Positions 8,766-17,952 are shown, counted from the stretch's first letter. The stretch: 64,000 bases of DNA from an uncultured Clostridia bacterium (GCA_904420075.1 CAJFTX010000012.1:1-64000); one strand, 5' to 3'. Numbers and translations: made by a program. Notes: generated by a model not told the origin, from the sequence alone.

Positions 8766-8790
8766 TTTTTGTACGCCGGTGTGGTAAACT
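8752..8790 (+). promoter_or_regulatory. recA promoter with overlapping LexA (SOS) box
   Basis: A Firmicutes-type SOS box CGAACATTTGTTGA (8752-8765; consensus GAAC-N4-GTTC, one mismatch) overlaps the -35 element. The promoter is TTGATT (8762-8767), 17-base spacer, TAAACT (8785-8790) with an extended TGG. LexA bound here would block RNA polymerase. lexA itself is not in the window. Confidence 0.85.
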
Positions 8791-8880
8791 GAAGAGGACG
8801 CCGGAGATGCCGGCGGTAAAACGGAAAGACTCTCTGGCGGGGAGACCGCCGAGCAAATAGCGGTAAAGGGGAATGAGACG

Positions 8881-10008
8881 ATGGTGGACAAGAAAAAGGC
8901 GCTGGAGACGGCGCTCTCTCAGATTGAGAAGCAGTTTGGAAAAGGCGCGGTGATGAAGCTCGGAGAGAATGTGGGGATGAATGTGGACTGCATCCCCACG
9001 GGGTCGGTTGCGCTTGACGAGGCGCTCGGGATCGGCGGCGTGCCGAAGGGGCGCATTGTCGAGATCTACGGGCCGGAGTCCTCGGGTAAGACGACCGTCT
9101 CGCTGCACATCATCGCGGAGGCGCAGAAGATGGGCAGCGATGTCGCCTTTATCGACGCGGAGCACGCGCTCGACCCGGTCTATGCCAAGGCGCTCGGGGT
9201 GGACGTCGACTCGCTGCTCGTCTCCCAGCCGGACACCGGCGAGCAGGCGCTGGAGATCGCGGAGGCGCTGGTACGCAGCGGGGCGATCGAGGTGCTGGTT
9301 GTCGACTCGGTCGCGGCGCTGGTGCCGAAGGCGGAGATCGAGGGCGAGATGGGCGACAGCCACGTCGGCCTGCAGGCGCGTCTGATGAGCCAGGCGCTGC
9401 GGAAACTCGCGGGCGCGATCGCCAAGAGCAACTGCTGCGCGATCTTCATCAACCAGCTGCGCGAGAAGGTGGGCGTGGTCTACGGCAATCCGGAGGTCAC
9501 CACCGGCGGCCGGGCGCTCAAGTTCTACTCCTCGGTGCGCATGGAGGTGCGCCGGGTGGAGGCGATCAAGAACGGCACCGAGATCGTCGGCAACCGCACC
9601 AAGGTCAAGGTGGTCAAAAACAAGGTGGCGCCGCCCTTCAAGCAGGCGGAGTTCGACATCATGTACGGCACCGGCATCTCTCACGAGGGCGAGCTTCTGG
9701 ACCTCGGCGTGAAGTATGGTATCGTCGATAAGGCGGGTTCCTGGTTCAACTACGGGGAGGGCCGTCTCGGCCAGGGCAAGGACAACTCGCGCGAGTTTTT
9801 GAAGAACAATCCGGAGATCGCCGACGAGATCGAGCGGAAGCTCCGCGCCGCGATGCACGGGGAGGACCCGGAGGAGGCGGTTCCCGCGAAGGCCGCGACC
9901 CCGAAGGAGACACCGGCCCCTGCGCCCGCGCCGGAGAAGAGCGCGGGGCGCGCAGCGCGGACCAAAGTGTCCGACGCGGACCTCGACATCTCGGCCGAGG
10001 ATTTTTAA
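8881..10008 (+). CDS. recA: RecA recombinase
   Basis: DNA strand-exchange ATPase and LexA co-protease, 375 residues. Walker [10 protein letters not shown] is at about residues 64-72, the Walker B region [12 protein letters not shown] near 140, the L2 loop [22 protein letters not shown] near 197-218 (read as FINQLREK plus NPEVTTGG), and the C-terminal [13 protein letters not shown] segment. The tail after about 330 is Pro/Ala-rich ([10 protein letters not shown]) and ends in an acidic patch, as in many RecAs. ATG 8881 follows a leader of about 85 nt. recX starts at the base after the stop, so the two are one SOS-regulated operon. Confidence 0.98.
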   Translation: MVDKKKALETALSQIEKQFGKGAVMKLGENVGMNVDCIPTGSVALDEALGIGGVPKGRIVEIYGPESSGKTTVSLHIIAEAQKMGSDVAFIDAEHALDPVYAKALGVDVDSLLVSQPDTGEQALEIAEALVRSGAIEVLVVDSVAALVPKAEIEGEMGDSHVGLQARLMSQALRKLAGAIAKSNCCAIFINQLREKVGVVYGNPEVTTGGRALKFYSSVRMEVRRVEAIKNGTEIVGNRTKVKVVKNKVAPPFKQAEFDIMYGTGISHEGELLDLGVKYGIVDKAGSWFNYGEGRLGQGKDNSREFLKNNPEIADEIERKLRAAMHGEDPEEAVPAKAATPKETPAPAPAPEKSAGRAARTKVSDADLDISAEDF

Positions 10009-10620
10009 ATGATTCTCAGCGGACTTACGCTGCTCCCGAGCGGCGAGTGCCTGCTCGAGATTGACGGCAAACGGGCGGCGAGTCTCGATTTTCCAAAGGT
10101 GCAAGAGCTGGGGCTCTCCGAGGGGATGGAGCTCCCGCGCGAACTCTGGGAGGAGATCATGGCGCTCTCCGACCTGCGGGCGGCGCGGGAGAGCGCCTTT
10201 CGCTCATTGGCGCACGCCGACTTCTCCGAGGCGGGGCTTACCCGCCGCCTGCGCGAAAAGGGGGTGCGCCCCGAGGACGCAGCGCGCGCGGTGCAGGAGC
10301 TCACGGAGAAGGGGTACCTCTCCGACCGGAATTTCGCCGAGCGGATGGTGCGCGTCTACCGCGATGAGCGCTGCTTTGGGCCGCGCCGGGTGCGGGAGGA
10401 ACTCTACCGCCGCGGAGTACCGCGGGAGCTGATCGACGAGCTGCTCGAGGGGAGCCGGTACGACATCGACGGGTACTGTGAGAAAAAATTCCGCTCCCTC
10501 CCGCGCGATGAGAAGGGCCGCCGAAAGGCGAGCGCCGCGCTCCAGCGCGCGGGCTACGGTTACGAGGAGATCCGGGGAGCGCTTGCGCGCCTCTTCGATG
10601 GGGCGGACGATTTTGAATAA
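10009..10620 (+). CDS. recX: RecA regulator RecX
   Basis: A 203-residue RecX protein that binds and modulates RecA filaments. It consists of three-helix repeats rich in Arg, Glu and Leu, with the family phrases LTRRLREKGV, LTEKGYLSDRNFAERMVR and GPRRVREELYRRGVP in the middle. The N-terminal 50 residues form a small beta-rich extension common in Firmicutes. The ATG directly abuts the recA stop with no spacer, so it is translationally linked. A GC-rich hairpin near 10625-10660 follows but lacks a T-run, so transcription may continue into rimO. Confidence 0.9.
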   Translation: MILSGLTLLPSGECLLEIDGKRAASLDFPKVQELGLSEGMELPRELWEEIMALSDLRAARESAFRSLAHADFSEAGLTRRLREKGVRPEDAARAVQELTEKGYLSDRNFAERMVRVYRDERCFGPRRVREELYRRGVPRELIDELLEGSRYDIDGYCEKKFRSLPRDEKGRRKASAALQRAGYGYEEIRGALARLFDGADDFE

Positions 10621-10689
10621 GAAAAGGGGGACGTCAGCCGATCCGGCGGACGCCCCCCTCTGCGGGACCGCAGGAAAGGGGAAGTTTGT

Positions 10690-12009
10690 TTGACGAAGGT
10701 ATCGTTTATTTTGCTCGGGTGTTCCAAAAACCAGGTGGACGCCGAGGTTATGCTGTCGACGCTGCGTGAGGCGGGGATGGAGCTCTGTTCCGAACCCTCG
10801 GAGAGCGATGTGGTGGTGATCAACACCTGCGGCTTTATCGAGAGCGCGAAGGCGGAGGCGATCGAGAACATCCTCGAGATGGCCGAGCTGAAAAAAGAGG
10901 GCAAGATAAAGGGAATCGTGGTCTCGGGCTGCCTCTCGGAGCGGTACCGGGAGGAGCTGCAGAGCGAGCTGCCGGAGATCGACGCAGTGATCGGCGTCGG
11001 CACGATGGACAGAATCGTGGAGGCGGTGCGCGCGGCAGCCGGGGCGGAGAAGTTTTCCGCGTTTGATTGCCCGGAGCGGGGCGGCCTCGGAGGGAAACGG
11101 ATTCTGACTACGCCGCCCTACTCCGCCTATCTCAAGATCTCGGACGGCTGCAACAACCGGTGCAGCTACTGTGCGATCCCGGCCATCCGGGGAGCACTCC
11201 GCAGCCGCCCGCTCCCGGAGCTTCTGGAGGAGGCGAAATGGCTCGCGGAGCACGGCGTCTCGGAGCTCACGCTCGTGGCGCAGGACACCACCCGCTACGG
11301 GGAGGATCTCTACGGGGAGCCGCGACTTGCGCCTCTGCTGCGGGAGCTCTGCAAGATCGAGGGACTGCACTGGATCCGGGTGCTCTACTGCTATGCTGAC
11401 CGGCTGACCGACGAGCTCATCGAGGTGTTTGCCACCGAGGAGAAGCTCTGCAAATATATTGATATGCCGGTTCAGCACCTGAGCGACCGGATTCTAAAGC
11501 TGATGAACCGCAGGGACACCAAGGCGGAGATTGTCGCGCTTGTAAAGAAGCTGCGGGAGCGCATCCCGGACATCACGCTGCGCACCACGCTGATTGTCGG
11601 CTTCCCCGGCGAGACGACCGAGGACTTCAACGAGCTCTCGGAGGGGGTGAAGCTGCTCAAGTTTGACCGGCTCGGGGTATTCTGCTACTCGCCGGAGGAG
11701 GGAACTCCTGCGGCGCAGATGAGCGGCGTGGTGAGCGAGCGCACCAAGGAGCGCCGCAGCGAGGTGATCATGGAGGAGCAGTACGCCATCGTGGAGCAGA
11801 AGAACGCGCGGATGGTGGGACAGGAGATCGAGGTGCTCTGTGAGGGGTACGACCGGATCGCCGAGTGTTCATTCGGCCGCAGCCGGGCGGACGCGCCGGA
11901 AGTGGACGGCAAGGTGTTCTTTACCGGAGGACGGCCCGCGGAGGGAGAATATGTCACCGTACGGGTGAGTAGTGCGGTGGACTACGATCTCTTCGGCGAA
12001 CTCGTGTAA
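10690..12009 (+). CDS. rimO: ribosomal protein S12 methylthiotransferase
   Basis: Radical-SAM enzyme adding a methylthio group to the conserved Asp of ribosomal protein S12. The 439-residue protein has the N-terminal UPF0004 domain with three cluster cysteines (LGCSKNQ, NTCGFI, SGCLSER), the radical-SAM motif CNNRCSYC near residues 154-161, the LVAQDTTRYG strand, and a C-terminal TRAM domain. Phrases such as RVLYCYADRLTDELI separate it from MiaB. The start is TTG at 10690 with GGGGAAG upstream. It lies between recX and pgsA, an order seen in many Clostridia. Confidence 0.95.
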   Translation: MTKVSFILLGCSKNQVDAEVMLSTLREAGMELCSEPSESDVVVINTCGFIESAKAEAIENILEMAELKKEGKIKGIVVSGCLSERYREELQSELPEIDAVIGVGTMDRIVEAVRAAAGAEKFSAFDCPERGGLGGKRILTTPPYSAYLKISDGCNNRCSYCAIPAIRGALRSRPLPELLEEAKWLAEHGVSELTLVAQDTTRYGEDLYGEPRLAPLLRELCKIEGLHWIRVLYCYADRLTDELIEVFATEEKLCKYIDMPVQHLSDRILKLMNRRDTKAEIVALVKKLRERIPDITLRTTLIVGFPGETTEDFNELSEGVKLLKFDRLGVFCYSPEEGTPAAQMSGVVSERTKERRSEVIMEEQYAIVEQKNARMVGQEIEVLCEGYDRIAECSFGRSRADAPEVDGKVFFTGGRPAEGEYVTVRVSSAVDYDLFGELV

Positions 12010-12035
12010 CCGGCGGAAATCGACCGTTTCCTCGG

Positions 12036-12064
12036 TTGACAAGGCGGAGAGAGGGACATATAAT
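12036..12064 (+). promoter_or_regulatory. sigma-A promoter of pgsA
   Basis: Consensus promoter: TTGACA (12036-12041), 17-base spacer, TATAAT (12059-12064), in the gap between rimO and pgsA. It is among the strongest-looking promoters in the window. Confidence 0.85.
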
Positions 12065-12118
12065 TGATAATACATATCCCGGCCTTTTGGTGCGGCGGGG
12101 GAGAGAGGGGGAGCGCGG

Positions 12119-12649
12119 ATGAACACGGCAAATAAAATAACGGTTGCCCGCATTCTGATGACTCCGGTTTTTATGGCGCTCTTTCTCGCAGGGAACTACT
12201 GGTGTTCGGTGGCGGCGGGAGTTGTCTTTTTGCTTGCGGCGCTGACCGACAAGCTGGACGGACATATCGCCCGGAAGTACGACCAGATTTCGACGCTCGG
12301 AAAATTTCTTGATCCGCTGGCCGACAAGCTGCTGGTGCTCGCGGCGCTTATCTGCATGGTTGAGAAGGGAATGGCGGCGAGCTACCTTGTTGTGATCATC
12401 GTTGCGCGGGAGCTGGTGGTGACCTCCTTCCGTATCATCGCGATGGGCAAGGGTGTGACGCTCGCGGCGGATATCTGGGGCAAGATTAAGACGGTTTTGC
12501 AGATGGCGGCGGTGCTCTGCCTGCTCGTCGAGTGGATCATCTGGCCGGGCAGCTACCTGATCGGTACGGTGGTGCTCTGGATTGCGACCGGCGTCACCAT
12601 TTTGTCGGGTGTGAACTATATCTATAAAAACAGAGAAGTTTTGAAATAG
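12119..12649 (+). CDS. pgsA: CDP-diacylglycerol-glycerol-3-phosphate 3-phosphatidyltransferase
   Basis: Membrane enzyme committing CDP-diacylglycerol to phosphatidylglycerol. The 176-residue protein has the CDP-alcohol phosphotransferase signature with all key Asp residues: TDKLDGHIARKYD near residues 42-54 and GKFLDPLADK near 60-69. Several transmembrane helices follow (VVFLLAAL, YLVVIIVARELVV, LIGTVVLWIATGV). The ATG at 12119 has GGGGGAG upstream. It is transcribed from its own consensus promoter, and the cysE T-box leader begins directly after its stop. Confidence 0.93.
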   Translation: MNTANKITVARILMTPVFMALFLAGNYWCSVAAGVVFLLAALTDKLDGHIARKYDQISTLGKFLDPLADKLLVLAALICMVEKGMAASYLVVIIVARELVVTSFRIIAMGKGVTLAADIWGKIKTVLQMAAVLCLLVEWIIWPGSYLIGTVVLWIATGVTILSGVNYIYKNREVLK

Positions 12650-12654
12650 GCGAG

Positions 12655-12881
12655 AAGCGGTGAGAGTAACCGGCAGCCCACAGCACAGAGAGGGACGACG
12701 CGCGCTGAGAGCGTCCCGCTGCGAAGAGCCGGCGAAGTGCCTCCGTTTGCCCCCGTCTTGAACAGAGCAGTAGGGATGGGCGTCTCCCCGCGTTAAGGGG
12801 CGATTTGAGAAAAAAGTCGGAGTGGAACCGCGTGATGAACGCCTCCGGCCGCGGGGAGACCCGCGGCCGGAGGCGTTTTTT
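12655..12881 (+). promoter_or_regulatory. T-box leader, cysteine-type, of cysE-cysS
   Basis: tRNA-sensing riboswitch. An AGTA loop-E strand near 12664 lies above CCGGC, which pairs with GCCGG (12728-12732). That is followed by GAA and the candidate specifier codon TGC (Cys) at 12738-12740. The T-box core TGGAACCGCG is at 12823-12832. The terminator is a perfect 16-bp stem (12840-12855 with 12860-12875, GAGA loop) plus T-run to 12881. CGCCTCC at its 5' side is shared with the antiterminator. Uncharged tRNA-Cys should open the downstream operon. Confidence 0.9.
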
Positions 12882-12896
12882 AGAAGGGAGAGGGAG

Positions 12897-13550
12897 ATGG
12901 GACTGATACACGATATCCGGTCGATCAAGGAGCGGGACCCGGCGGCGCGTAACGGATTTGAAATCCTGCTTTTGTACACCGGAGTACACGCGCTGATCTG
13001 GTATCGGATCGGACATTTTTTCTGGCGGCTGCACCTGAAATTTCTGGCGAGGCTGACCTCCCAGCTCGGGCGGTGGTTCACCGGGATCGAGATTCATCCG
13101 GGGGCGACCATCGGGCGGGGCCTTTTCATCGACCACGGGATGGGAGTTGTGATCGGGGAGACCGCCGAGATCGGCGACTACTGTACCATCTACCAGGGGG
13201 TGACTCTCGGCGGCACCGGCAAGGAGAAGGGCAAGCGCCACCCCACGCTGGAAAACGGAGTGACGGTCGGTGCGGGTGCCAAGGTGCTCGGCCCGTTCAC
13301 CGTGGGGGAGAACGCGCGGATCGCCGCGGGGGCGGTGGTGCTCTCGGAGGTGCCGAAGAACAGCACCGCAGTCGGCGTCCCGGCGCGGATTGTCCGCAGA
13401 AACGGGGTGAAAGTGAGCGCGGCATCCTGCCTCGACCATGTGCACATTCCCGATCCGGTCTCGCAGGAATTCTGCCGGATGCTGGCCCGGCTGGACGCGC
13501 TCCAGCTCGAGGTGGAGCAGCTGCGGGAAAAGACTGGCGGAGATATGTGA
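12897..13550 (+). CDS. cysE: serine O-acetyltransferase
   Basis: Makes O-acetylserine from serine and acetyl-CoA, the first step of cysteine synthesis. The 217-residue protein has a short helical N-terminus ([20 protein letters not shown]) and a left-handed beta-helix with hexapeptide repeats ([28 protein letters not shown], in segments). It also has the acetyl-CoA loop [12 protein letters not shown] and the C-terminal VGVPARIV. I use ATG 12897 with AGGGAGAGGGAG upstream. A longer open frame to 12822 runs through the T-box terminator and is not real. It is first in the T-box operon with cysS. Confidence 0.95.
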   Translation: MGLIHDIRSIKERDPAARNGFEILLLYTGVHALIWYRIGHFFWRLHLKFLARLTSQLGRWFTGIEIHPGATIGRGLFIDHGMGVVIGETAEIGDYCTIYQGVTLGGTGKEKGKRHPTLENGVTVGAGAKVLGPFTVGENARIAAGAVVLSEVPKNSTAVGVPARIVRRNGVKVSAASCLDHVHIPDPVSQEFCRMLARLDALQLEVEQLREKTGGDM

Positions 13551-13691
13551 AAGAAGCACTACGGCCCCGGAGCGCTGCGGCGTGTCAGACGGCCCTGCGG
13601 ACAGATACAGTGAGACGCGGGAGGACATACCGCAGGGACTGCGGCGCGGATGCGAACCTGTATAGATTTTAAATAAGGGAGAAGAGAGAAC

Positions 13692-15086
13692 ATGAGAGTT
13701 TACAATTCACAGACCCGAAAAAAGGAAGAGTTGATCCCGATCAAGGAGGGAGAGATCTCGATCTATTCCTGCGGGCCGACTGTTTACAACTACTTCCATC
13801 TCGGAAATGCGCGGCCGTTTATCCTGTTCGACTGTCTGCGGAGATATCTGGAGTTCCGCGGATACAAGGTGAACTTTGTGCAGAACTTCACCGATATCGA
13901 CGATAAGATGATCAACCGCGCCAACGAGGAGGGCATCACGGTCAAGGAGCTCGCGGACCGGTTTATCGCCGAGTATTTCAAAGACGCGCAGGGGCTCGGC
14001 ATTAAGGAGGCGACCGTGCACCCCCGCGCCACCGAGAACATCGACGCGATCATCGATATTATTGAGAAACTGATCGAGAAGGGGTACGCCTACGAGAAGA
14101 ACGGCGACGTCTACTACCGCACGAGAAAATTTGCGGAGTATGGCAAGCTCTCACATATGCCGATCGAGGACCTGGAGGCGGGCGCGCGGATCGATGTCTC
14201 GGACGTGAAGGAGGATCCGCTGGATTTCGCGCTCTGGAAGGGGAAGAAGGAGGGTGAGCCCTTCTGGGAGTCCCCCTTCGGCGAGGGGCGGCCGGGCTGG
14301 CACATCGAGTGCTCCGCGATGGCAAATAAGTATCTCGGAAAGACGATCGACATCCACAGCGGCGGGATGGATCTCTCCTTCCCGCACCACGAGAATGAGA
14401 TCGCGCAGAGCGAGGCCGCAAACGGCGTGCCGTTTGCCCACTACTGGATGCACAACGCCTACATCAATATCGACAATCAGAAGATGAGCAAGTCGAAAGG
14501 AAACTTCTTCACCGTGCGGGAGGTCTCGGAGAAGTACGGCTACGAGGTGATCCGCTTCTTCATGCTCTCCTCCCACTACAGGAGCCCGATCAACTTCAGC
14601 GAGGAGATCTTAAAGAGCGCGGCGGCGGGACTTGAGCGACTGAAAAACTGCCGGAGAAATCTCGAATTTCTGCTCGGGGGCGCCGAGGGAGAGCTCACCG
14701 CGGAGGAGAAGCGGCTGCTCGACGGATTTGACCGGTTTGAGACGCGGTTCTGCGAGGTGATGGACGACGACCTGAACACGGCGGACGCCGTCTCGGTCCT
14801 CTTCGACTTCGCCCGGGAGCTCAACATCGCGACCGAGGAGAGAAGGAGCCGCGCCTTTTTGGAGACGGCGCTCGCGAAATTCCTCCGGCTCTGCGATGTG
14901 CTGGGCGTGGTACGCCCCGAGGAGAGAGGCGACGAGGACGAGAAGATCGAGGCGATGGTGAAGGAGCGCGCCGAGGCACGCGCGGCGAAGGACTTCGCCC
15001 GCGCGGACCGGCTGCGCGACGAGCTCACGGCGATGGGAATCGTCATGGAGGACACGAAGGACGGCGTCAAATGGCACCGCGCCTGA
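13692..15086 (+). CDS. cysS: cysteinyl-tRNA synthetase
   Basis: Class Ia aminoacyl-tRNA synthetase charging tRNA-Cys, 464 residues. The ATP-binding HIGH-type motif is HLGN in [16 protein letters not shown] near residue 37, and KMSKSKG is near residue 266. Zinc ligands include the cysteines in YSCGPT and HIECSAM and the histidines in SFPHHENE. The ATG at 13692 has GGGAGAAGAG upstream. It is separated from cysE by 141 bases without a clear terminator, so both should depend on the T-box. The 3' end overlaps mrnC by 16 bases. Confidence 0.97.
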   Translation: MRVYNSQTRKKEELIPIKEGEISIYSCGPTVYNYFHLGNARPFILFDCLRRYLEFRGYKVNFVQNFTDIDDKMINRANEEGITVKELADRFIAEYFKDAQGLGIKEATVHPRATENIDAIIDIIEKLIEKGYAYEKNGDVYYRTRKFAEYGKLSHMPIEDLEAGARIDVSDVKEDPLDFALWKGKKEGEPFWESPFGEGRPGWHIECSAMANKYLGKTIDIHSGGMDLSFPHHENEIAQSEAANGVPFAHYWMHNAYINIDNQKMSKSKGNFFTVREVSEKYGYEVIRFFMLSSHYRSPINFSEEILKSAAAGLERLKNCRRNLEFLLGGAEGELTAEEKRLLDGFDRFETRFCEVMDDDLNTADAVSVLFDFARELNIATEERRSRAFLETALAKFLRLCDVLGVVRPEERGDEDEKIEAMVKERAEARAAKDFARADRLRDELTAMGIVMEDTKDGVKWHRA

Positions 15087-15466
15087 GGCCGGAGGCCGCG
15101 CGTGAGCTCGACGGGCTGACGCTCGCCTATCTCGGGGACGCGGTCTACGAGCTGCTGGTGCGGGACTATCTGCTGTCAGAGGCGGTGGAGAAGCCGGCAA
15201 AGCTCCACAAGAAGGCGCTCGCGCTGGTGTCGGCGCCCGCGCAGTTTGAGGCGTATCGGGCGGTCGCTCCGCTGCTGACTGCGGAGGAGGAAGCGGTGTT
15301 TGCCCGCGGACGCAATGCGAAGCTCTCCGGCGGCAAGAGCCACGACCCTGCGGCCCACTGCCACGCGACCGGACTGGAGGCGCTCTTCGGCTATCTCCAT
15401 CTGAGAGGGGAGACGGAGCGGCTGGAGGCGCTCTTCGACGTGATCACAGAGGCGCTCCGGCGGTGA
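15071..15466 (+). CDS. mrnC: Mini-ribonuclease III
   Basis: A 131-residue RNase III catalytic domain without a dsRNA-binding domain, the Mini-III enzyme that matures 23S rRNA in Firmicutes. The catalytic signature LAYLGDAVYELLVRDYLL is near residues 18-35, and the second acidic segment is the HATGLEALFGYLHL helix near residues 97-110. It overlaps the end of cysS by 16 bases, the usual clostridial arrangement, and ends the T-box operon at a convergent terminator. Confidence 0.93.
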   Translation: MAPRLRPEAARELDGLTLAYLGDAVYELLVRDYLLSEAVEKPAKLHKKALALVSAPAQFEAYRAVAPLLTAEEEAVFARGRNAKLSGGKSHDPAAHCHATGLEALFGYLHLRGETERLEALFDVITEALRR

Positions 15467-15472
15467 TATGTA

Positions 15473-15500
15473 AAGAGGGCGCGATATGGCGCGCCCTCTT
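15473..15500. terminator. bidirectional hairpin between mrnC and the Asn-rich peptide gene
   Basis: Perfect 11-bp stem AAGAGGGCGCG / CGCGCCCTCTT with a 6-nt loop, placed between two convergent genes. T-runs are short on both sides, so strength is uncertain. Confidence 0.6.
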
Positions 15501-15548
15501 GTCACATCCATGGCGTCCATAGATCTGACAAAGTCAAACGGATGGGAT

Positions 15549-15680
15549 TTACTTGCAGTTGCTGGCGTTCTTGGCGTTCTGCGCCTTGTTCGACGCGCGG
15601 TTCTGGGCGTTCTGGGCATTCTGCGCCTTCTTCGCCTTGCTGTTTGTGCAATTGCTTGCGTTGCTTGCCTGTCTACTCAT
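15549..15680 (-). CDS. 43-residue Asn/Ala-rich micro-protein
   Basis: A very short reverse-strand gene, below usual length cut-offs. It reads MSRQASNASNCTNSKAKKAQ then repeats AQN and ends in NAKNASNCK. Asn, Ala, Lys and Ser make up almost all of it. AQN recurs in tandem and the pair SNC occurs at both ends. A strong ribosome site AGTGAGGTG stands 8 bases before the ATG. It is flanked by a convergent terminator hairpin, so it is a stand-alone unit. The composition recalls small Asn-rich proteins of spore-forming Clostridia, and a spore-core or coat role is only a guess. The coding strand is supported by the ribosome site and the repeat phase. Confidence 0.7.
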   Translation of the reverse strand: MSRQASNASNCTNSKAKKAQNAQNAQNRASNKAQNAKNASNCK

Positions 15681-15767
15681 TTTTTTCACCTCACTTTATA
15701 GGCCTATTTTGCGCAGAATGGGGACGCCTATACGTGACGGAATCTGATTTTTTGAGGGAATTTTTAG

Positions 15768-17108
15768 ATGTTGCCAAAAGAGTTTGTGGCGCGGATGGAG
15801 CGCCTCTTGGGGGCGGAAGCCCCGGCCTTTTTTGCGGCGCTTAACCGGGCGCCCCAGAAGGGGCTGTATGTCAACCGCCTGCTGCTCAGGGCGGAGCGGC
15901 TGAAGGAGCTGATCCCTTTTTCGCTTCTCCCGTCCCCCTATTCGCCGGACGCCTTTCTGGTGGAGGAGGGGGGACGTCCGGGGGCGCATCCGCTGTTTGC
16001 CGCGGGGGCCTACTATGTCCAGGAGCCGTCCGCCATGTGCGCGGCGGAGGCGCTCGGGGCGGAACCGGGCGAGCGGGTGCTCGACCTCTGCGCTGCGCCG
16101 GGGGGCAAGGCGTGCCGGCTCGCGGGGAGAATCGGCCGGGAGGGACTGCTCGTCGCAAATGAGATCCAGCGCGGGCGGGCGAGGGTACTCGCCTCCAATC
16201 TCGAGCGGATGGGGGCGCGGGCGGTTGTCACCTCGGCGGAGCCGGAGCGGTTGGCGGAGGCGCTGCCCCAGTTTTTTGACCGGGTGATGGTGGACGCGCC
16301 CTGCTCGGGCGAGGGGATGTTCCGCAAGGATGAGGGGGCGGTGTCCGACTGGAGCGAGGCGCATGTGGAGGCCTGTGCGCGCCGCCAGAGCTTCATCCTG
16401 CGCAGCGCCGACCGCGCGCTGCGGCCGGGCGGAGTACTGGTCTACTCCACCTGCACCTTCGCGCCGGAGGAGAATGAGGCGGTGGTGGCGGCCTTTGCTG
16501 CCGAGCGCGGATATACGCTTGAGGAGATCACGGCGTTTCCACACTCGCCGGGATTACGGCTTCCCGGCATACCGGAGGAGATCGCCCGCTGCGCCCGGAT
16601 CTTTCCGCACCGGCAGCCGGGGGAGGGACACTTTGTCGCCCGGCTGAGAAAGGGGGACGCGCCCGCGGAGCGGATACGTCTCCGGCGGGCGGAGCCGCTC
16701 GCAAAAGAACGGCTCGCCCAGTGGGAGCGGCTCTCGGCGGAGCTCACAGGGGGCGGACTCCGCTGTAAGCCGATCCGGTTCGGGGAGTATCTCTACGCCT
16801 ACCCCGAGGAGTTGCCCGCGCCCGAGCAGATCGGGACGATCTGGCCGGGGGTGCAGCTGGCGCGCTGCGAGAGGGGGCGGCTGGAACCCTGCCACCACCT
16901 CTTCAAGGCGTTTGGGGAGCGGGTGCTCCGCTGGATTGATCTCGAGGGGGAGGATGTGGACCGCTTCCTCCGGGGGGAGACCCTCCCCTGCGGGGAGAAG
17001 GGATACTGCGGAGTCCGGTATGAGGGGCTTCCGCTCGGCTTCGGCAAGGCGAGCGGCGGCTGTCTCAAAAATCGGTATCCCAAGGGGCTGCGCACCCTTG
17101 CGAAATAG
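15768..17108 (+). CDS. rsmF: 16S rRNA m5C methyltransferase, RsmF/NOL1-NOP2-sun family
   Basis: SAM-dependent RNA cytosine-C5 methyltransferase of 446 residues. The methylase domain shows YVQEPSAMCAAEAL near residue 83, the SAM motif VLDLCAAPGGKACRLA near 104, and the first cysteine motif VDAPCSGEGMFRKDE near 175. The catalytic STCTFAPEENE is near 227. The C-terminal half (after about 300) is the RsmF-type extension ending in NRYPKGLRTLAK. ATG 15768 has a weak, distant GAGGG. The exact target base cannot be read from sequence; in E. coli RsmF methylates C1407. Confidence 0.85.
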   Translation: MLPKEFVARMERLLGAEAPAFFAALNRAPQKGLYVNRLLLRAERLKELIPFSLLPSPYSPDAFLVEEGGRPGAHPLFAAGAYYVQEPSAMCAAEALGAEPGERVLDLCAAPGGKACRLAGRIGREGLLVANEIQRGRARVLASNLERMGARAVVTSAEPERLAEALPQFFDRVMVDAPCSGEGMFRKDEGAVSDWSEAHVEACARRQSFILRSADRALRPGGVLVYSTCTFAPEENEAVVAAFAAERGYTLEEITAFPHSPGLRLPGIPEEIARCARIFPHRQPGEGHFVARLRKGDAPAERIRLRRAEPLAKERLAQWERLSAELTGGGLRCKPIRFGEYLYAYPEELPAPEQIGTIWPGVQLARCERGRLEPCHHLFKAFGERVLRWIDLEGEDVDRFLRGETLPCGEKGYCGVRYEGLPLGFGKASGGCLKNRYPKGLRTLAK

Positions 17109-17163
17109 AACTTTTTCTGATAAAATAATTTACGTTTGATTTTGAGAAGATGGAGCGGTGACT

Positions 17164-17895
17164 ATGTCAGGACATTCGAAGTGGAATAATATAAAGCACA
17201 AGAAGGAGAAGACCGACGCCCAGCGGGCCAAGGTGTTCACCAAGATCGGCCGTGAGATTTCAATGGCGGTGAAGGCGGGCGGTGGCGACCCTGCGGTCAA
17301 CGGGAAGCTGCGCGACCTCATCGCGAAGGCCAAGCAGAACAACGTCCCAAACGACAATATCGAGCGGCTGATTAAAAAGGCGGCCTCGGTCGGCGGGGAG
17401 GATTACGAGGTGATCTTCTACGAGGGGTACGGCCCCTGCGGTGTGGCGATGATCGTCGAGACGCTGACAGACAACCGCAACCGTACGGCGGGCGACCTGC
17501 GCCACTACTTCGATAAGAACGGCGGCAATCTCGGTGCGAACGGCTCGGTCTCCTGGATGTTTACCGACCGGGGGATGATTGTTATCGAGAAGGCGGGGCT
17601 GGATGCGGACACAGTGATGATGGACGCGCTCGACTCCGGGGCGGCGGACTTCAATGAGGAGGACGAGGTGTTCGAGATTGTGACCGAGCCGGCGGACGTG
17701 GGCGCGGTGCGTGAGGCGCTCGAGGCGAAGGGGTACACTCTGCTCTCCTCCGAGGTGGAGAAGATCCCTTCGACTTACTCCCGTGTGGAGGGAGAGGACA
17801 ACCTCAAGCTGATGCGCCGGCTGATTGACATGCTCGATGACAACGACGACGTGCAGAACGTCTGGCACAACTGGGAGAACGAGGACGAGGAGTAA
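17164..17895 (+). CDS. yebC: YebC/PmpR family protein
   Basis: A 243-residue YebC/TACO1 family protein, reported in different bacteria as a DNA-binding regulator or a factor helping translation. It starts with the invariant MSGHSKWNNIKHKK and has FTKIGREI, the NVPNDNIERLIKKA helix, EGYGPCGVAMIVE and the conserved acidic C-terminus. I choose ATG 17164, not GTG 17158, because GGAG is 8 bases from the ATG but only 2 from the GTG. It stands alone, followed by a strong terminator and by repeats that resemble its own 3' end. Confidence 0.93.
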   Translation: MSGHSKWNNIKHKKEKTDAQRAKVFTKIGREISMAVKAGGGDPAVNGKLRDLIAKAKQNNVPNDNIERLIKKAASVGGEDYEVIFYEGYGPCGVAMIVETLTDNRNRTAGDLRHYFDKNGGNLGANGSVSWMFTDRGMIVIEKAGLDADTVMMDALDSGAADFNEEDEVFEIVTEPADVGAVREALEAKGYTLLSSEVEKIPSTYSRVEGEDNLKLMRRLIDMLDDNDDVQNVWHNWENEDEE

Positions 17896-17952
17896 TTCCC
17901 TCCACTTAAAAACCTGTGATTTTCCCAGTAATTATTTTCGTTTCGAAAAGGG

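Noticed and set aside
8182-10104. Long reverse-strand open frame over prmC-recA
   Set aside because: Shadow of GC-rich coding DNA: it lies opposite recA, is Arg/His/Leu-rich and has no ribosome site.
10625-10660. Terminator after recX
   Set aside because: A GC-rich hairpin exists but there is no T-run, so termination is not supported.
12822-12896. N-terminal extension of CysE
   Set aside because: The open frame runs back through the T-box terminator stem; the ribosome site is before ATG 12897.
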